DNA of 64,000 nt from an uncultured Spirochaetota bacterium. Lineage in GTDB: Bacteria > Spirochaetota > UBA4802 > UBA5550. Location of the stretch: contig CALMRZ010000004.1 of assembly GCA_937872225.1 (NCBI GenBank), forward strand, positions 1 through 64,000, written 5' to 3'. Positions within the stretch are counted from its first letter, which is position 1. Each line of letters starts with the position of its first letter. Of the stretch, positions 6,947-15,700 are shown piece after piece. Under the pieces are notes generated by a model. It did no database searches. It worked only from the letters and a program-made list of their open reading frames with translations, and had not been told where the DNA came from. The position numbers and the translations under genes are program-made.

Positions 6947-9391
6947 ATGAATGGTGCCGTGAAGGAAATGAAGCGAATCGACCCTGACACAATTGAAAAA
7001 CTCCTCGTCCGCGTGCAGAAGCCCGCGCGCTACATGGGGCGGGAGCTGAATGTCATCGTTAAGAATGACGCGCGCTTCCGCATGGCCCTCTCGTATCCGG
7101 ACCTCTACGAGGTGGGCATGTCCAATAACGGCCTGCGTATCCTCTATGACGTCGTGAACGCAATGCCGGACGCCGCGTGCGAACGGGTCTTCGCCGTGTC
7201 GGACGATTTTGCCCGGGCCCTTCGGGAGGACGGCGTTCCCCTCTACACCCTCGAGACCTACACGCCCCTCGGCGGGCTTGACGCCCTCGGCTTTAACCTC
7301 TCCCATGAACTGCTGTGCACCAACGTGCTGCAGATTCTTGACCTGGGCGGCATTCCCCTGCGGCGCATCGAGCGCGGCGAAGGCATGCCGATTATCATCG
7401 CCGGCGGCGAGGCGGCGTCCAACCCCTTCCCGATGGGGGACTTCATCGACGCCTTTTTCATCGGCGACGGCGAAGAGGGTATCCGGGACATCGTGACCGT
7501 CCTTGCCGGCGCGAAGACGGCCGGCCTGAACAGGGGCGAATCCATTGATCGTATCGGCGAAATTCCGGGAGTGCTGCTCCCGTCATGGTACGACGGCGGC
7601 GTCCCGGGCCCGACGGTGAAAAAGCGGGTGTACCGCGGCGCTGCCCTCCTGGACCCGGTGAAGCCCCTGGTGCCCGGCATCCGCATCGCCCAGGAGCGCA
7701 TCGTCGTCGAGGCGACCCGGGGATGCGCCAACTTCTGCAATTTCTGCCATGCCGGCTTTTACGATCTCCCCTACCGGTGCCATGACCATGGCGCCGTGGC
7801 GGACCGTATCCTGGAAATAGCCCGGAACACCGGGTACAACGAGGTCACCCTGTCGTCCCTGTCCATCAGCGATTATCCTTACCTGGCGGCGCTAATCAAC
7901 CGCGTCCTCCCCGACCTTACCGCCATGGGGATATCGGTGTCTTTCCCGTCCCTGCGGGTCGACACGGCGACCCTTCCGCTGATCGAGCAGGTCTCGGAAC
8001 TCCGGCGCGCCTCCCTCACCTTCGCGGTGGAGTCGGCATCGGAGCAGGTGAGGGCCCGGGCGAACAAGCGGATATTCATCGATGACCTCGTGGAGATCGT
8101 GCGCCACGTATACGATCGGGGATGGAAGGTCATCAAGCTCTACTTCATGATAGGCCTGCCGGGGTGCGAGGAGTATGACGAGGCCGGGGACATCATCAGT
8201 CTTCTGAAAAATATACACCGCGTCGGCGGCCGCAGGCTTGACATCAACGTGACCGTGTCCCCCTTCGTGCCGAAGCCGCATACGCCCTTCCAGCGCGAGC
8301 GGCAGCGGGGGAGGGACTACTTCGAGGACACCGTGCGCCGGATCAAACGCGCCCTCCCGCGGTCCATCTCGATAAAGAACCATGACGTGGAGGCGTCCAT
8401 CATCGAAGGGGTCCTGGCGCGGGGCGATTCGCGGCTGGGGGCGGTAATCGAGAAGTCGTACCGCGACGGCTGCCGCTTCGATTCATGGGACGAATATTTC
8501 AGGTATGATATCTGGAGACGAAACCTTGACGGCATGCTCCCCGGCTGGGAGGAGCGTCTCGGGGGGCGCCTTGAAGGGCCGCTCCCCTGGCGCTTCGTAG
8601 AGACCGGCTTTGAGAAGCTGGTGGAAAAGCGGGCGGAGGCGAGCGCCGCATGCGTCCCCTTGCGGGACCGGGCGCCGCGCCGGCGCGAGGCCATTGACGC
8701 GGGCCGCTTGGAAGCGGCGCGGCGCAGTTTCGAGGGCCGTTACGCGGTCACGGGAAAGATCAGGGTGCGCTTTACCCGGACCGGGATGATGCGCTTCATC
8801 CCCCACATCGATTTCATGGAGATCGTGAAGCGCGCCCTGCGCATGGCCGGGGCGCCGGTGGCCATGTCCCAGGGCTTCAACAAGAGGGAGCGCGTGTCGG
8901 CGGGCTTTCCCACACCCGTGGGAATCGAAAGCGAGGCGGAGCTGGTGGACGTCGAACTCTGCGGCGGCGTCGGGGACGGTTTCATGGCGCGCCTCAACGC
9001 CTCCCTGCCGGAGGGCATAACCGCGGCCGGGTTCCGTCCCATAGAGGATAAGACCTCCCTCATGGCCATGACCGGGGTCATCGAGTACCGGGTGACGGCC
9101 GCGGCCGGGTCCGCGGCCCTGATCAAGGGACTTGACGCCGGGCCGGAATTCCGCAAGCACGGGAAAAAATCCGACCGCGCCGTTCCCTTTGATGCGGTTG
9201 TTCATTCATACGCGAAAGAAGATGGCCAAACGGTCATCCTGTGCCTGTTCGCGGGATCGGAGGATTCCATCCGGATCGACGACGCGGTGAAAACGCTTCT
9301 CGGGGGGGGTGACAATGCCCTGCAGGGCATGCGGATGGTCAAGACGAACCAGTACCGGGTTGTTGACGGAAAGCTGGCAAAGATAGAATAG
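6947..9391 (+). CDS. TIGR03960 radical SAM protein fused to a TIGR03936 (DUF2344) domain
   Basis: The 814-residue protein has an N-terminal cobalamin-binding-like region (about 40-190, with SYPDLYEVGMSN and IIAGGEAASNPFPMGDFIDAFFIGDGEEG), and then a radical SAM core whose cluster motif CANFCNFC (CX3CX2C) lies near residue 260. Further landmarks are SLSISDY, FPSLRVD and FMIGLPG. From about residue 600 a TIGR03936/DUF2344 domain begins (KIRVRFTRTGMMRFIPHIDFMEIVKRALR, GFNKRERVSAGFPTPVGIES). Both families are found in many anaerobes and often lie near rng/rplU, but their reaction is unknown. Two adjacent ATG codons (6947, 6968) are possible starts. Confidence 0.9.
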   Translation: MNGAVKEMKRIDPDTIEKLLVRVQKPARYMGRELNVIVKNDARFRMALSYPDLYEVGMSNNGLRILYDVVNAMPDAACERVFAVSDDFARALREDGVPLYTLETYTPLGGLDALGFNLSHELLCTNVLQILDLGGIPLRRIERGEGMPIIIAGGEAASNPFPMGDFIDAFFIGDGEEGIRDIVTVLAGAKTAGLNRGESIDRIGEIPGVLLPSWYDGGVPGPTVKKRVYRGAALLDPVKPLVPGIRIAQERIVVEATRGCANFCNFCHAGFYDLPYRCHDHGAVADRILEIARNTGYNEVTLSSLSISDYPYLAALINRVLPDLTAMGISVSFPSLRVDTATLPLIEQVSELRRASLTFAVESASEQVRARANKRIFIDDLVEIVRHVYDRGWKVIKLYFMIGLPGCEEYDEAGDIISLLKNIHRVGGRRLDINVTVSPFVPKPHTPFQRERQRGRDYFEDTVRRIKRALPRSISIKNHDVEASIIEGVLARGDSRLGAVIEKSYRDGCRFDSWDEYFRYDIWRRNLDGMLPGWEERLGGRLEGPLPWRFVETGFEKLVEKRAEASAACVPLRDRAPRRREAIDAGRLEAARRSFEGRYAVTGKIRVRFTRTGMMRFIPHIDFMEIVKRALRMAGAPVAMSQGFNKRERVSAGFPTPVGIESEAELVDVELCGGVGDGFMARLNASLPEGITAAGFRPIEDKTSLMAMTGVIEYRVTAAAGSAALIKGLDAGPEFRKHGKKSDRAVPFDAVVHSYAKEDGQTVILCLFAGSEDSIRIDDAVKTLLGGGDNALQGMRMVKTNQYRVVDGKLAKIE

Positions 9392-9503
9392 CTCTCCGCA
9401 TCTATCGCCTGTTATGCCGGGGCGGCTTTATATCGGGGTGAACCGGCGCGGACAACAGGCATTACGCCCTGTGTTTCCCCGCACGGCACGGGGGCGGCAA
9501 GTA

Positions 9504-9827
9504 TCAATCTATGTCTTCTTCACTGGTGTAAATCGGAATAATGGTGTCCAGCGTCGCCAGTTTTATGAGGCTGAAAACATCTTCCGAAAGATTCAGCAAG
9601 CCCAATGTGCCGTTGTTGTTGCTCATTTCCCTGTTGAGGTTGATCAGCAGACCCATTCCCGCTGAATCAATAAAAGACACATCCTTGAGATCCAGAATTA
9701 TGCTTTTTGTTTTGGTATGTATGTATTTGAATATTTCGTCCCGTATATCCTTGCTGGAAAAGTAATCCATCTCTCCTTTAAGGCTTATGATTTTATGATC
9801 TCCCAGATCCCGATAATTTACTTCCAT
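9504..9827 (-). CDS. STAS-domain anti-sigma factor antagonist
   Basis: A 107-residue single STAS domain. KIISLKGEMDYFSSKDIRDEI is strand 1-helix 1, and IILDLKDVSFIDSAGMGLLINL contains the canonical DSAG motif with the serine phosphorylated by partner RsbW-type kinases. I chose the ATG at 9827 (MEVNYRDLGDHK) over a TTG 15 codons earlier because STAS homology starts there. Such proteins switch between binding an anti-sigma kinase or another target when dephosphorylated by PP2C/SpoIIE phosphatases, one of which is encoded at 23.4 kb. It is divergent from the second STAS gene. Confidence 0.88.
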   Translation of the reverse strand: MEVNYRDLGDHKIISLKGEMDYFSSKDIRDEIFKYIHTKTKSIILDLKDVSFIDSAGMGLLINLNREMSNNNGTLGLLNLSEDVFSLIKLATLDTIIPIYTSEEDID

Positions 9828-10017
9828 GGCTGCCGACCTTTTATTGTTTGATAAAAAGCGCTCTTTTTTCAATGGGTCAAAGAGGCTGAATGGTTCTTGT
9901 CCGGGCCAGTATAAGACATCGAAGGGATTATTTCAACACAAAAAGGGCTGGACAGGACAATTAAAGTCCGATAATAATAAACTTGTATATGACAAGGAAT
10001 TATTGCGGGAGTGAACC

Positions 10018-10350
10018 ATGATTGAGATCATCGATAAAGGCGATAACCTGTTTGTTATCAAAATCGCAATGAGAGAAGTGCACTCCATGGATATCCCCAA
10101 TCTGAAAGATAAGCTCCTGGATGCAATAGCCGAGAGAGGAATAAAGAAGCTGGTCGTCGACCTGAGCGGCGTCTACATGATAACAAGTTCGGGCATAGGC
10201 ATTTTTTTCAACATCAGCCATATCCTGGAGTCGCAGCTCCGTTTTGCCGCCGCCAATACGGATGTGAAAAAAGTTTTGGAACTGACAAAGGTGACTTCCA
10301 TCATCGAGCTCTTTCAAACGGTCGATGAGGCAGTGGCATCCTTCAAGTAG
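10018..10350 (+). CDS. STAS-domain protein (anti-anti-sigma factor family)
   Basis: A 110-residue STAS domain: FVIKIAMREVHSMDIPNLKDKL, VVDLSGVYMITSSGIGIFFNI and a C-terminal helix VTSIIELFQTVDEAVASF. In the phospho-site motif the usual D-S-A-G reads T-S-S-G, so the aspartate before the serine is replaced by threonine while the serine is kept. The initiator ATG has GGGAG upstream. It is transcribed away from the 9504-9827 STAS gene; the two may share a promoter region and a network with the SpoIIE phosphatase, which is inference only. Confidence 0.87.
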   Translation: MIEIIDKGDNLFVIKIAMREVHSMDIPNLKDKLLDAIAERGIKKLVVDLSGVYMITSSGIGIFFNISHILESQLRFAAANTDVKKVLELTKVTSIIELFQTVDEAVASFK

Positions 10351-10477
10351 CCTGTCTGCTTCCGGAAATTCGCGATCTATTTTTTACTTGAATTAATCCC
10401 CGGTGACAATTATATTCTGATTGAGCAATGGCTCAGCGGTTAGGGTAATCCTATCCCGGTCTGAAAAGGAGGGAAGA

Positions 10478-10639
10478 ATGGAAATATCCAACATCAGCGG
10501 CCCTGATGTGGTTCCCCGCGGTTTTTCAACGGAACCGCCCCGACAGGCCGAGCCGGAAAGAAATGAGCCGGCGCCCGTTAATAGAAGCCCTGAACCGGCC
10601 GAAAATAATAAGGGAGCCACGATCGATACATACGCGTAG
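10478..10639 (+). CDS. Small Pro/Glu-rich protein (53 aa) of unknown function
   Basis: This short gene starts at ATG 10478 with an excellent ribosome-binding site (AAGGAGGG, 5-base spacing) and ends at TAG 10637-10639. The sequence MEISNISGP, then a Pro/Glu/Arg-rich middle and the ending NNKGATIDTYA looks disordered and has no signal peptide. It ends 9 bases before the helical 274-residue gene, so the two are probably co-transcribed. I recognise no family, although small spirochaete proteins ending in a similar (V/I)DTYA tail seem plausible relatives. Confidence 0.6.
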   Translation: MEISNISGPDVVPRGFSTEPPRQAEPERNEPAPVNRSPEPAENNKGATIDTYA

Positions 10640-10648
10640 GAAGGTGCT

Positions 10649-11473
10649 ATGGCAACGGTGAGCAAGGCCGAAAAGGCGGCATACAACGACGAGATCAAGG
10701 ACATCAAGCGCGAGGTCGAGACGATCAAGAAGGCGATCAATGAGGCCATCAGTAAAAAAAAGAAGCACCCTGCCATAGCCAATTATTACAACCTGGAACT
10801 GGCGTCCCGCGAAATGGACGCCATTGAAAATTTCATCAAGATGAACGACCTCTCCATGGAGATGCTGAACCTCAGAAACAGCACCTTCCTGGAAAATGCC
10901 CGCAAGGAATTCTACAAGGTGCTCCAGTACCTGGAGGAGATCGTGGGGAACCAGGTAGACCGCTCCCTGAAGGAAAACGATGAATACCTGGCCACCATCA
11001 GGCAGGTCAATCCGCGGCAGATACTCACGTTTGTCCAGCGCATGCACAGGATCCTGGGCGACCTGATCAAGAATTTCGGCCAGGACACCAAGTGGAAGTG
11101 GTCCTTCGTGGAATGGCAGGCCCGCGCCGCCATCATCACCAAGAACATCACCAGTTTTTCCGAGGTGGCAAAGTTCCGGGACCCCCGCACGGAATTCTTC
11201 TACGAGCGCCGGGAACTCATGCAATTGTGCAAGGACAGCCTCACTGAGGCCGCCAGGCAGTTCCGCACAAAGTACGAGATGGCCGGCAAGGCCAGGGACG
11301 ACCTGAAAAGCTCCATATCCTACCTGGCGGCTCTTCGGAAGATCCATGTCCTTTTCGGCGAGGACACCGAGGCTACCAAGCTGAAAAACATAATCGATGC
11401 CGCCAAGATGGCCCTCGAGGCGGACGATAAAGCAAAAGATAAAGATAAGAAAGAAAAAGAATCTAAAAAGTAA
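10649..11473 (+). CDS. Predominantly helical cytoplasmic protein of unknown function
   Basis: 274 residues with no signal peptide or membrane segment. The N-terminus is lysine-rich and likely coiled coil (AYNDEIKDIKREVETIKKAI). The centre has NPRQILTFVQRMHRILGDLIKNFGQ and KWKWSFVEWQARAAIITKN. The extreme C-terminus is a low-complexity Lys/Asp/Glu tail (KAKDKDKKEKESKK) ending only about 50 bases before the CIRCE operator. It may be a conserved spirochaete hypothetical protein, but I cannot name a family. It follows the 53-residue gene in the same direction. Confidence 0.75.
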   Translation: MATVSKAEKAAYNDEIKDIKREVETIKKAINEAISKKKKHPAIANYYNLELASREMDAIENFIKMNDLSMEMLNLRNSTFLENARKEFYKVLQYLEEIVGNQVDRSLKENDEYLATIRQVNPRQILTFVQRMHRILGDLIKNFGQDTKWKWSFVEWQARAAIITKNITSFSEVAKFRDPRTEFFYERRELMQLCKDSLTEAARQFRTKYEMAGKARDDLKSSISYLAALRKIHVLFGEDTEATKLKNIIDAAKMALEADDKAKDKDKKEKESKK

Positions 11474-11490
11474 AAATGTGACTTTTTCAC

Positions 11491-11519
11491 TTGACTATCT
11501 TTATTTTTTTTATTAATTT
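11491..11519 (+). promoter_or_regulatory. Probable promoter of hrcA
   Basis: TTGACT (11491-11496) is followed after 17 bases by TAATTT (11514-11519). The predicted start point falls inside the CIRCE operator that begins 2 bases further on, as expected for HrcA repression. Confidence 0.6.
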
Positions 11520-11520
11520 G

Positions 11521-11553
11521 CTATTAGCACTCGACAGCATAGAGTGCTAATAG
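11521..11553 (+). promoter_or_regulatory. CIRCE operator (HrcA binding site)
   Basis: A perfect consensus CIRCE element: TTAGCACTC (11524-11532), a 9-base spacer and GAGTGCTAA (11542-11550). The symmetry extends to 12-bp arms (CTATTAGCACTC / GAGTGCTAATAG). It lies 13 bases before the hrcA ATG and would allow HrcA to repress its own operon. Confidence 0.97.
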
Positions 11554-11566
11554 ATTGGTTGTTTCT

Positions 11567-12625
11567 ATGTCCCGTGAAATCATAAAAGAAAGGGCCCTGG
11601 AAGAAAGGGAATCTTCCATATTACAGGCTATTGTGTATGAGTATATAACCAAGGGGAAGCCCGTTGGCTCCCGTTCCTTCGTGCATAAGTATTCCCTGGC
11701 CGTTTCACCGGCAACCATGCGGAACATCATGTACGACCTGGAGAGCCTGGAGTATCTCAAACAGCCCCACACGTCGGCAGGGAGGATCCCCACCGACAAG
11801 GGATACCGGTTTTATGTCGATTCACTTCTCGACAGCTATGAGTTTTCCATGAAGGACCGCGAGATTTCCGTCAAGGAAGAAGCGATAAAAAGGGAAGTGC
11901 AGCTGGACAAGATTTTCTCGGTCATAACAAAAATGCTCTCGACCGAGTCGCGCTACGCCGCGGTCATGCTGACCCCCCGCTTTGATTTCACGGTGGTGAA
12001 GCGCGTGGTCCTGGTCCCCATGGATAACAATGAAATTCTTTTCATACTCATCACCAGGACCGGCGTGGTGCTCACCAAGAAGGTAATGGTTTCGTCCAAC
12101 GTGACGCAGGACGACCTGCACACTTTTTCCAAGTACCTGACCGGCGAGCTGTGCGGCTACGCCATCTACGAGATACGGGACACCATTTTCGAGCGCTTGC
12201 GGAAGGAAAAAGAGGCGGGCGTCAACAAGGACATGGCCCTGGACATCGCGCAACTGGCGGTGTCCGAGAGCGAGGAGCCGCGACTCCATATCGACGGCAT
12301 TGAAAACTTGTTGAAGATACCGGAGATGGTGGAAGAGGACCGCCTCCACAGCCTGCTCAGCATCATAGAGGAGAACAACATACTCAGGAGGATCCTCGCC
12401 CGCACCATGGAAAACGAGGGCATAAGCACCCTCATCGGGGAGGAGATACAAGAGGAGCAGGTCAAGGGCTGCAGCATGGTATCCACCCCGTATAAAATAG
12501 GCAACAAGCTGGTGGGGGCCATCGGCGTGCTGGGCCCCACGAGGATGGATTACGAGAAGGTGGTGCCGCTGGTGGATTATACCGGCAGGATCGTGACGGA
12601 ACTGCTGACCAAGATGTCAAAGTGA
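11567..12625 (+). CDS. hrcA: Heat-inducible transcription repressor HrcA
   Basis: The 352-residue repressor of class I heat-shock genes binds CIRCE as a dimer, with GroEL usually modulating its activity. The N-terminal winged helix shows AIVYEYITKGKPVGSRSF, SPATMRNIMYDLESLEYL and QPHTSAGRIPTDKGYRFYVD, the signature block of HrcA. The C-terminal dimerisation/GAF-like part ends with GAIGVLGPTRMDYEKVVPLV. Start: the ATG at 11567 (MSREIIKERA), which has no clear Shine-Dalgarno; a TTG four codons earlier is alternative. It is the first gene of hrcA-grpE-dnaK-dnaJ. Confidence 0.96.
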   Translation: MSREIIKERALEERESSILQAIVYEYITKGKPVGSRSFVHKYSLAVSPATMRNIMYDLESLEYLKQPHTSAGRIPTDKGYRFYVDSLLDSYEFSMKDREISVKEEAIKREVQLDKIFSVITKMLSTESRYAAVMLTPRFDFTVVKRVVLVPMDNNEILFILITRTGVVLTKKVMVSSNVTQDDLHTFSKYLTGELCGYAIYEIRDTIFERLRKEKEAGVNKDMALDIAQLAVSESEEPRLHIDGIENLLKIPEMVEEDRLHSLLSIIEENNILRRILARTMENEGISTLIGEEIQEEQVKGCSMVSTPYKIGNKLVGAIGVLGPTRMDYEKVVPLVDYTGRIVTELLTKMSK

Positions 12626-12768
12626 TACGTCCCGCGGCAGGCAGCCTTGCCGGGCCTGGTATCGCGGTTATGGATAGTTATTTGAAAAAAACATGCTACG
12701 CGCGACCGGAACGTGCACCGGAAACGGCGCCCGTTCCCGTCTCGCGTATCTATACAGTATCGGGGTAG

Positions 12769-13515
12769 ATGATGGATAAACACAAGGAACATCACAAGTC
12801 AAAGGAAAAAGAGGTCCACGAGGTTAAAAAGGAATACGATTCGACCGACGAGGACCTCGAAAAGAAAATGCAGGATGAAAAGGCCGCCGAGGAGCGGAGA
12901 AAGGCCTTCCGCAGGGACGCGGACCGCGTCGCCGACGAGGAGCGCAGCAATGCCATAAAGGAAAACCAGAAGCTCGTGAGCGAGATGGAAAACCTCAAGG
13001 ACGTCATGCTGCGGCGCCAGGCGGACTTCGAGAATTACAAGAAGAGGATGGCAAAACAGCAGGGCGAGGCGCGGAAAATGGCCATCAAGGATTTTTCACA
13101 GGATATTATGGAGATAAACGACGATCTGCTCAGGGCAATCGATGCGTCGCAGAACATGGCCGCCACCTGCTCGTCGGAGGAATCGCACCGCTCCTTTGTG
13201 GAGGGGGTGTCGATGATCTCCCGCCGCATCGAGGAAACCATGAAGAAGTACGGCGTGGTCGAGATTGAGGCGCTCGACCGGGAATTCGACCCGAATTATC
13301 ACGAGGCGGTCGAGATCGAAATGAGCGGCGACGTCAGCAGGGACACCGTCACCAAGGTGTACCAGAAGGGTTTCCGGATCGACGACCTGGTGGTCCGGAG
13401 CGCGAAGGTGAAGGTGTCGAAACCGCAGAAGCAGGCGCCCCCTGCGGGCTCGGAAGACGGCGGCGACGGCGACGACGGCAACGACGGCGACGACGGCGAC
13501 GACACGGTCCACTGA
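12769..13515 (+). CDS. grpE: Nucleotide exchange factor GrpE
   Basis: GrpE (248 residues) releases ADP from DnaK. A long charged N-terminal coiled coil (about 1-80) leads into the conserved core LRRQADFENYKKRMAKQQGE, followed by a helix bundle and the beta domain with GVVEIEALDREFDPNYHEAV, DTVTKVYQKGFRIDDLVVRSAKVKVSKP. The C-terminus is unusual: after KVSKPQKQ there is a run of Gly-Asp units (about 13450-13505) absent from typical GrpE. It lies 143 bases after hrcA and 71 before dnaK. Confidence 0.95.
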   Translation: MMDKHKEHHKSKEKEVHEVKKEYDSTDEDLEKKMQDEKAAEERRKAFRRDADRVADEERSNAIKENQKLVSEMENLKDVMLRRQADFENYKKRMAKQQGEARKMAIKDFSQDIMEINDDLLRAIDASQNMAATCSSEESHRSFVEGVSMISRRIEETMKKYGVVEIEALDREFDPNYHEAVEIEMSGDVSRDTVTKVYQKGFRIDDLVVRSAKVKVSKPQKQAPPAGSEDGGDGDDGNDGDDGDDTVH

Positions 13516-13586
13516 TCGGCCGGTATGCGGCATTGAGATCATGAAATGATTCTACATATAAATAAATTACTGGAAGGAGAATTATT

Positions 13587-15515
13587 ATGAGTAAAATTAT
13601 AGGCATAGACCTGGGAACGACCAACTCGTGCGTGTCCGTGATGATAGGCGGCGAACCGGTGGTCATACAGAACTCAGAAGGGCAGCGGACCACGCCGTCC
13701 ATCGTCGCTTTCACCGACAAGGGCGAGCGGCTCGTGGGGCAGGTGGCCAAAAACCAGATCATCACCAACCCCGAGAACACCGTCAGGTCGATAAAGCGCT
13801 TCATGGGGCGCCGTTTCGGCGAGGTGGCGAACGAGATGAAAATGGTCTCCTACAAGGTGGTCGACGACGGGCGCGAAGGCGTCCGCGTGAAGACCATAGC
13901 CGGCGAGTTTTCCCCCCAGGAGATCTCCGCGCGCATTCTGCAGAAGATGAAGCAGACCGCCGAGGACTACCTCGGCGAGAAGGTGACCCGCGCCGTCATA
14001 ACGGTACCGGCCTATTTCAACGACGCACAGCGCCAGGCGACCAAGGACGCCGGCAGGATCGCCGGCCTCGAGGTCGAGCGGATCATCAATGAGCCCACGG
14101 CGGCCGCCCTGGCCTACGGCCTTGACAAAGGGAAGCGCAATGAGAAGATAGCGGTCTACGACCTGGGCGGCGGCACCTTCGACATATCGATACTTGAACT
14201 GGGCGACGGCGTGTTCGAGGTCAAGTCGACCAACGGCAATACCCACCTGGGCGGCGACGATTTCGACCAGCGGATCATGGAATGGCTGATGCAGGAATTC
14301 AAGAAACAGACCGGCATCGACGTTTCCGGCGATAAAATGGCCCTGCAGCGGCTGAAGGAAGCGGCTGAAAAGGCGAAAATTGAGCTTTCGAGCAAGTCCC
14401 AGACCGAGATCAATATCCCCTTCCTCACCGCTGACCAGTCGGGCGCCAAGCACCTGGTCATGACCCTGACCAGGGCCAAACTCGAACAGCTCATCGAGGA
14501 CCTCATCAATTCGACCCGGACCCCCTGCATGAACGCCCTCGAGGACGCGGGCATGACCGCCGGCGACATCGACGAGGTCATCCTGGTGGGCGGCTCCACC
14601 CGGATTCCGGCGGTGCAGGACCTGGTGAAGCGGATTTTTGCCAAGGAGCCCCACAAGGGCGTGAACCCGGACGAGGTCGTGGCAGTGGGGGCCGCGATCC
14701 AGGGCGGCGTCCTCACCGGCGACGTCCATGACGTGCTCCTCCTCGACGTCACACCGCTTTCCCTCGGGATTGAGACCCTGGGCGGCGTGATGACCAAGCT
14801 CATCGAGCGGAACACCACCATACCCACGAAGAAGAGCCAGATCTTTTCAACGGCGTCCGACAACCAGCCGGCCGTTTCCATCCACGTGCTCCAGGGCGAG
14901 CGCGAGCTGGCGGCCCAGAACCGCACCCTGGGCAGGTTTGACCTGGTGGGGATACCTCCGGCGCCGCGGGGGGTCCCGCAGATCGAGGTGACCTTCGACA
15001 TCGACGCCAACGGCATCGTGCATGTGTCGGCGAAGGACCTGGGAACCGGCAAGGAACAGAAGATCAGGATCGAGTCCTCCAGCGGCCTCAACGAAGAGGA
15101 GATCAAGAAGATGGTCCGGGACGCGGAAGAACATTCCGCGGAGGACAAGAAGACCCGCGAGCTCATCGAGGCGCGAAACGAAGCCGACTCCTTCATCTAC
15201 TCCCTGGAGAAGATGCTCAAGGAAAATGCCGACAAGGTGGAGCCGGCCGAGAAGCAGGCGATCGAAACCGAGATCGCGGCCCTGCGGTCCGCCATGGAAT
15301 CGGACAGCGTGAGCGCCATCAAGGAGGCCAAGGGACGGCTGGAACAGGCGTCCCACAAGTTCGCGGAGAGGATGTACCAGCAGCACGCCCAGCAGCATGC
15401 CGGCCAGCAGCAGCCGGGGGCCGATCGGGGTGCCGAGGAGGGCCCCAAGGGAGGGCCCGGCGGGGAAAAGGTATATGACGCCGACTATGAAGTCGTTGAC
15501 GATGACAAGAAATAA
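13587..15515 (+). CDS. dnaK: Chaperone protein DnaK (Hsp70)
   Basis: The 642-residue Hsp70 has the N-terminal phosphate loop [16 protein letters not shown], the signature motifs [34 protein letters not shown] and [14 protein letters not shown], the interdomain linker [15 protein letters not shown], a substrate-binding domain, and a helical lid ending in a Gly/Gln-rich tail with [15 protein letters not shown]. The EEVD-like acidic tail (DADYEVVDD) is normal for bacteria. It folds client proteins with DnaJ and GrpE. The start has AAGGAGA 8 bases upstream. Confidence 0.98.
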   Translation: MSKIIGIDLGTTNSCVSVMIGGEPVVIQNSEGQRTTPSIVAFTDKGERLVGQVAKNQIITNPENTVRSIKRFMGRRFGEVANEMKMVSYKVVDDGREGVRVKTIAGEFSPQEISARILQKMKQTAEDYLGEKVTRAVITVPAYFNDAQRQATKDAGRIAGLEVERIINEPTAAALAYGLDKGKRNEKIAVYDLGGGTFDISILELGDGVFEVKSTNGNTHLGGDDFDQRIMEWLMQEFKKQTGIDVSGDKMALQRLKEAAEKAKIELSSKSQTEINIPFLTADQSGAKHLVMTLTRAKLEQLIEDLINSTRTPCMNALEDAGMTAGDIDEVILVGGSTRIPAVQDLVKRIFAKEPHKGVNPDEVVAVGAAIQGGVLTGDVHDVLLLDVTPLSLGIETLGGVMTKLIERNTTIPTKKSQIFSTASDNQPAVSIHVLQGERELAAQNRTLGRFDLVGIPPAPRGVPQIEVTFDIDANGIVHVSAKDLGTGKEQKIRIESSSGLNEEEIKKMVRDAEEHSAEDKKTRELIEARNEADSFIYSLEKMLKENADKVEPAEKQAIETEIAALRSAMESDSVSAIKEAKGRLEQASHKFAERMYQQHAQQHAGQQQPGADRGAEEGPKGGPGGEKVYDADYEVVDDDKK

Positions 15516-15544
15516 CGGGCGCGCGCGGCAGGCGCGCTTCCTTA

Positions 15545-15573
15545 TTGACAACAGGTTGAATATTGTGTATATT
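15545..15573 (+). promoter_or_regulatory. Near-consensus sigma70 promoter upstream of dnaJ
   Basis: TTGACA (15545-15550), a 17-base spacer and TATATT (15568-15573) in the 185-base dnaK-dnaJ gap. Just downstream (15581-15587) is TTAGCAC, the left half of a CIRCE site, but no matching right arm follows. Confidence 0.65.
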
Positions 15574-15700
15574 AAGTTAATTAGCACGCTGATAAAAAAC
15601 AGCATAACGATGATCCGGACCGGTGCGATACAGGGATGTATCGCCGTTTTTATGGTCCATGGCGGAAAAATTGTAAAATAAATTCGAAGGGAAACCTCAC

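Noticed and set aside
13674-15196. Long open frames on the minus strand across dnaK (about 350 codons).
   Set aside because: They are antisense shadows of a certain, GC-rich gene; they have no ribosome-binding sites, domains or plausible composition. The same applies to the long plus-strand frames across glnN (3224-4333) and the minus-strand frame across the DUF438 gene (38568-39821).
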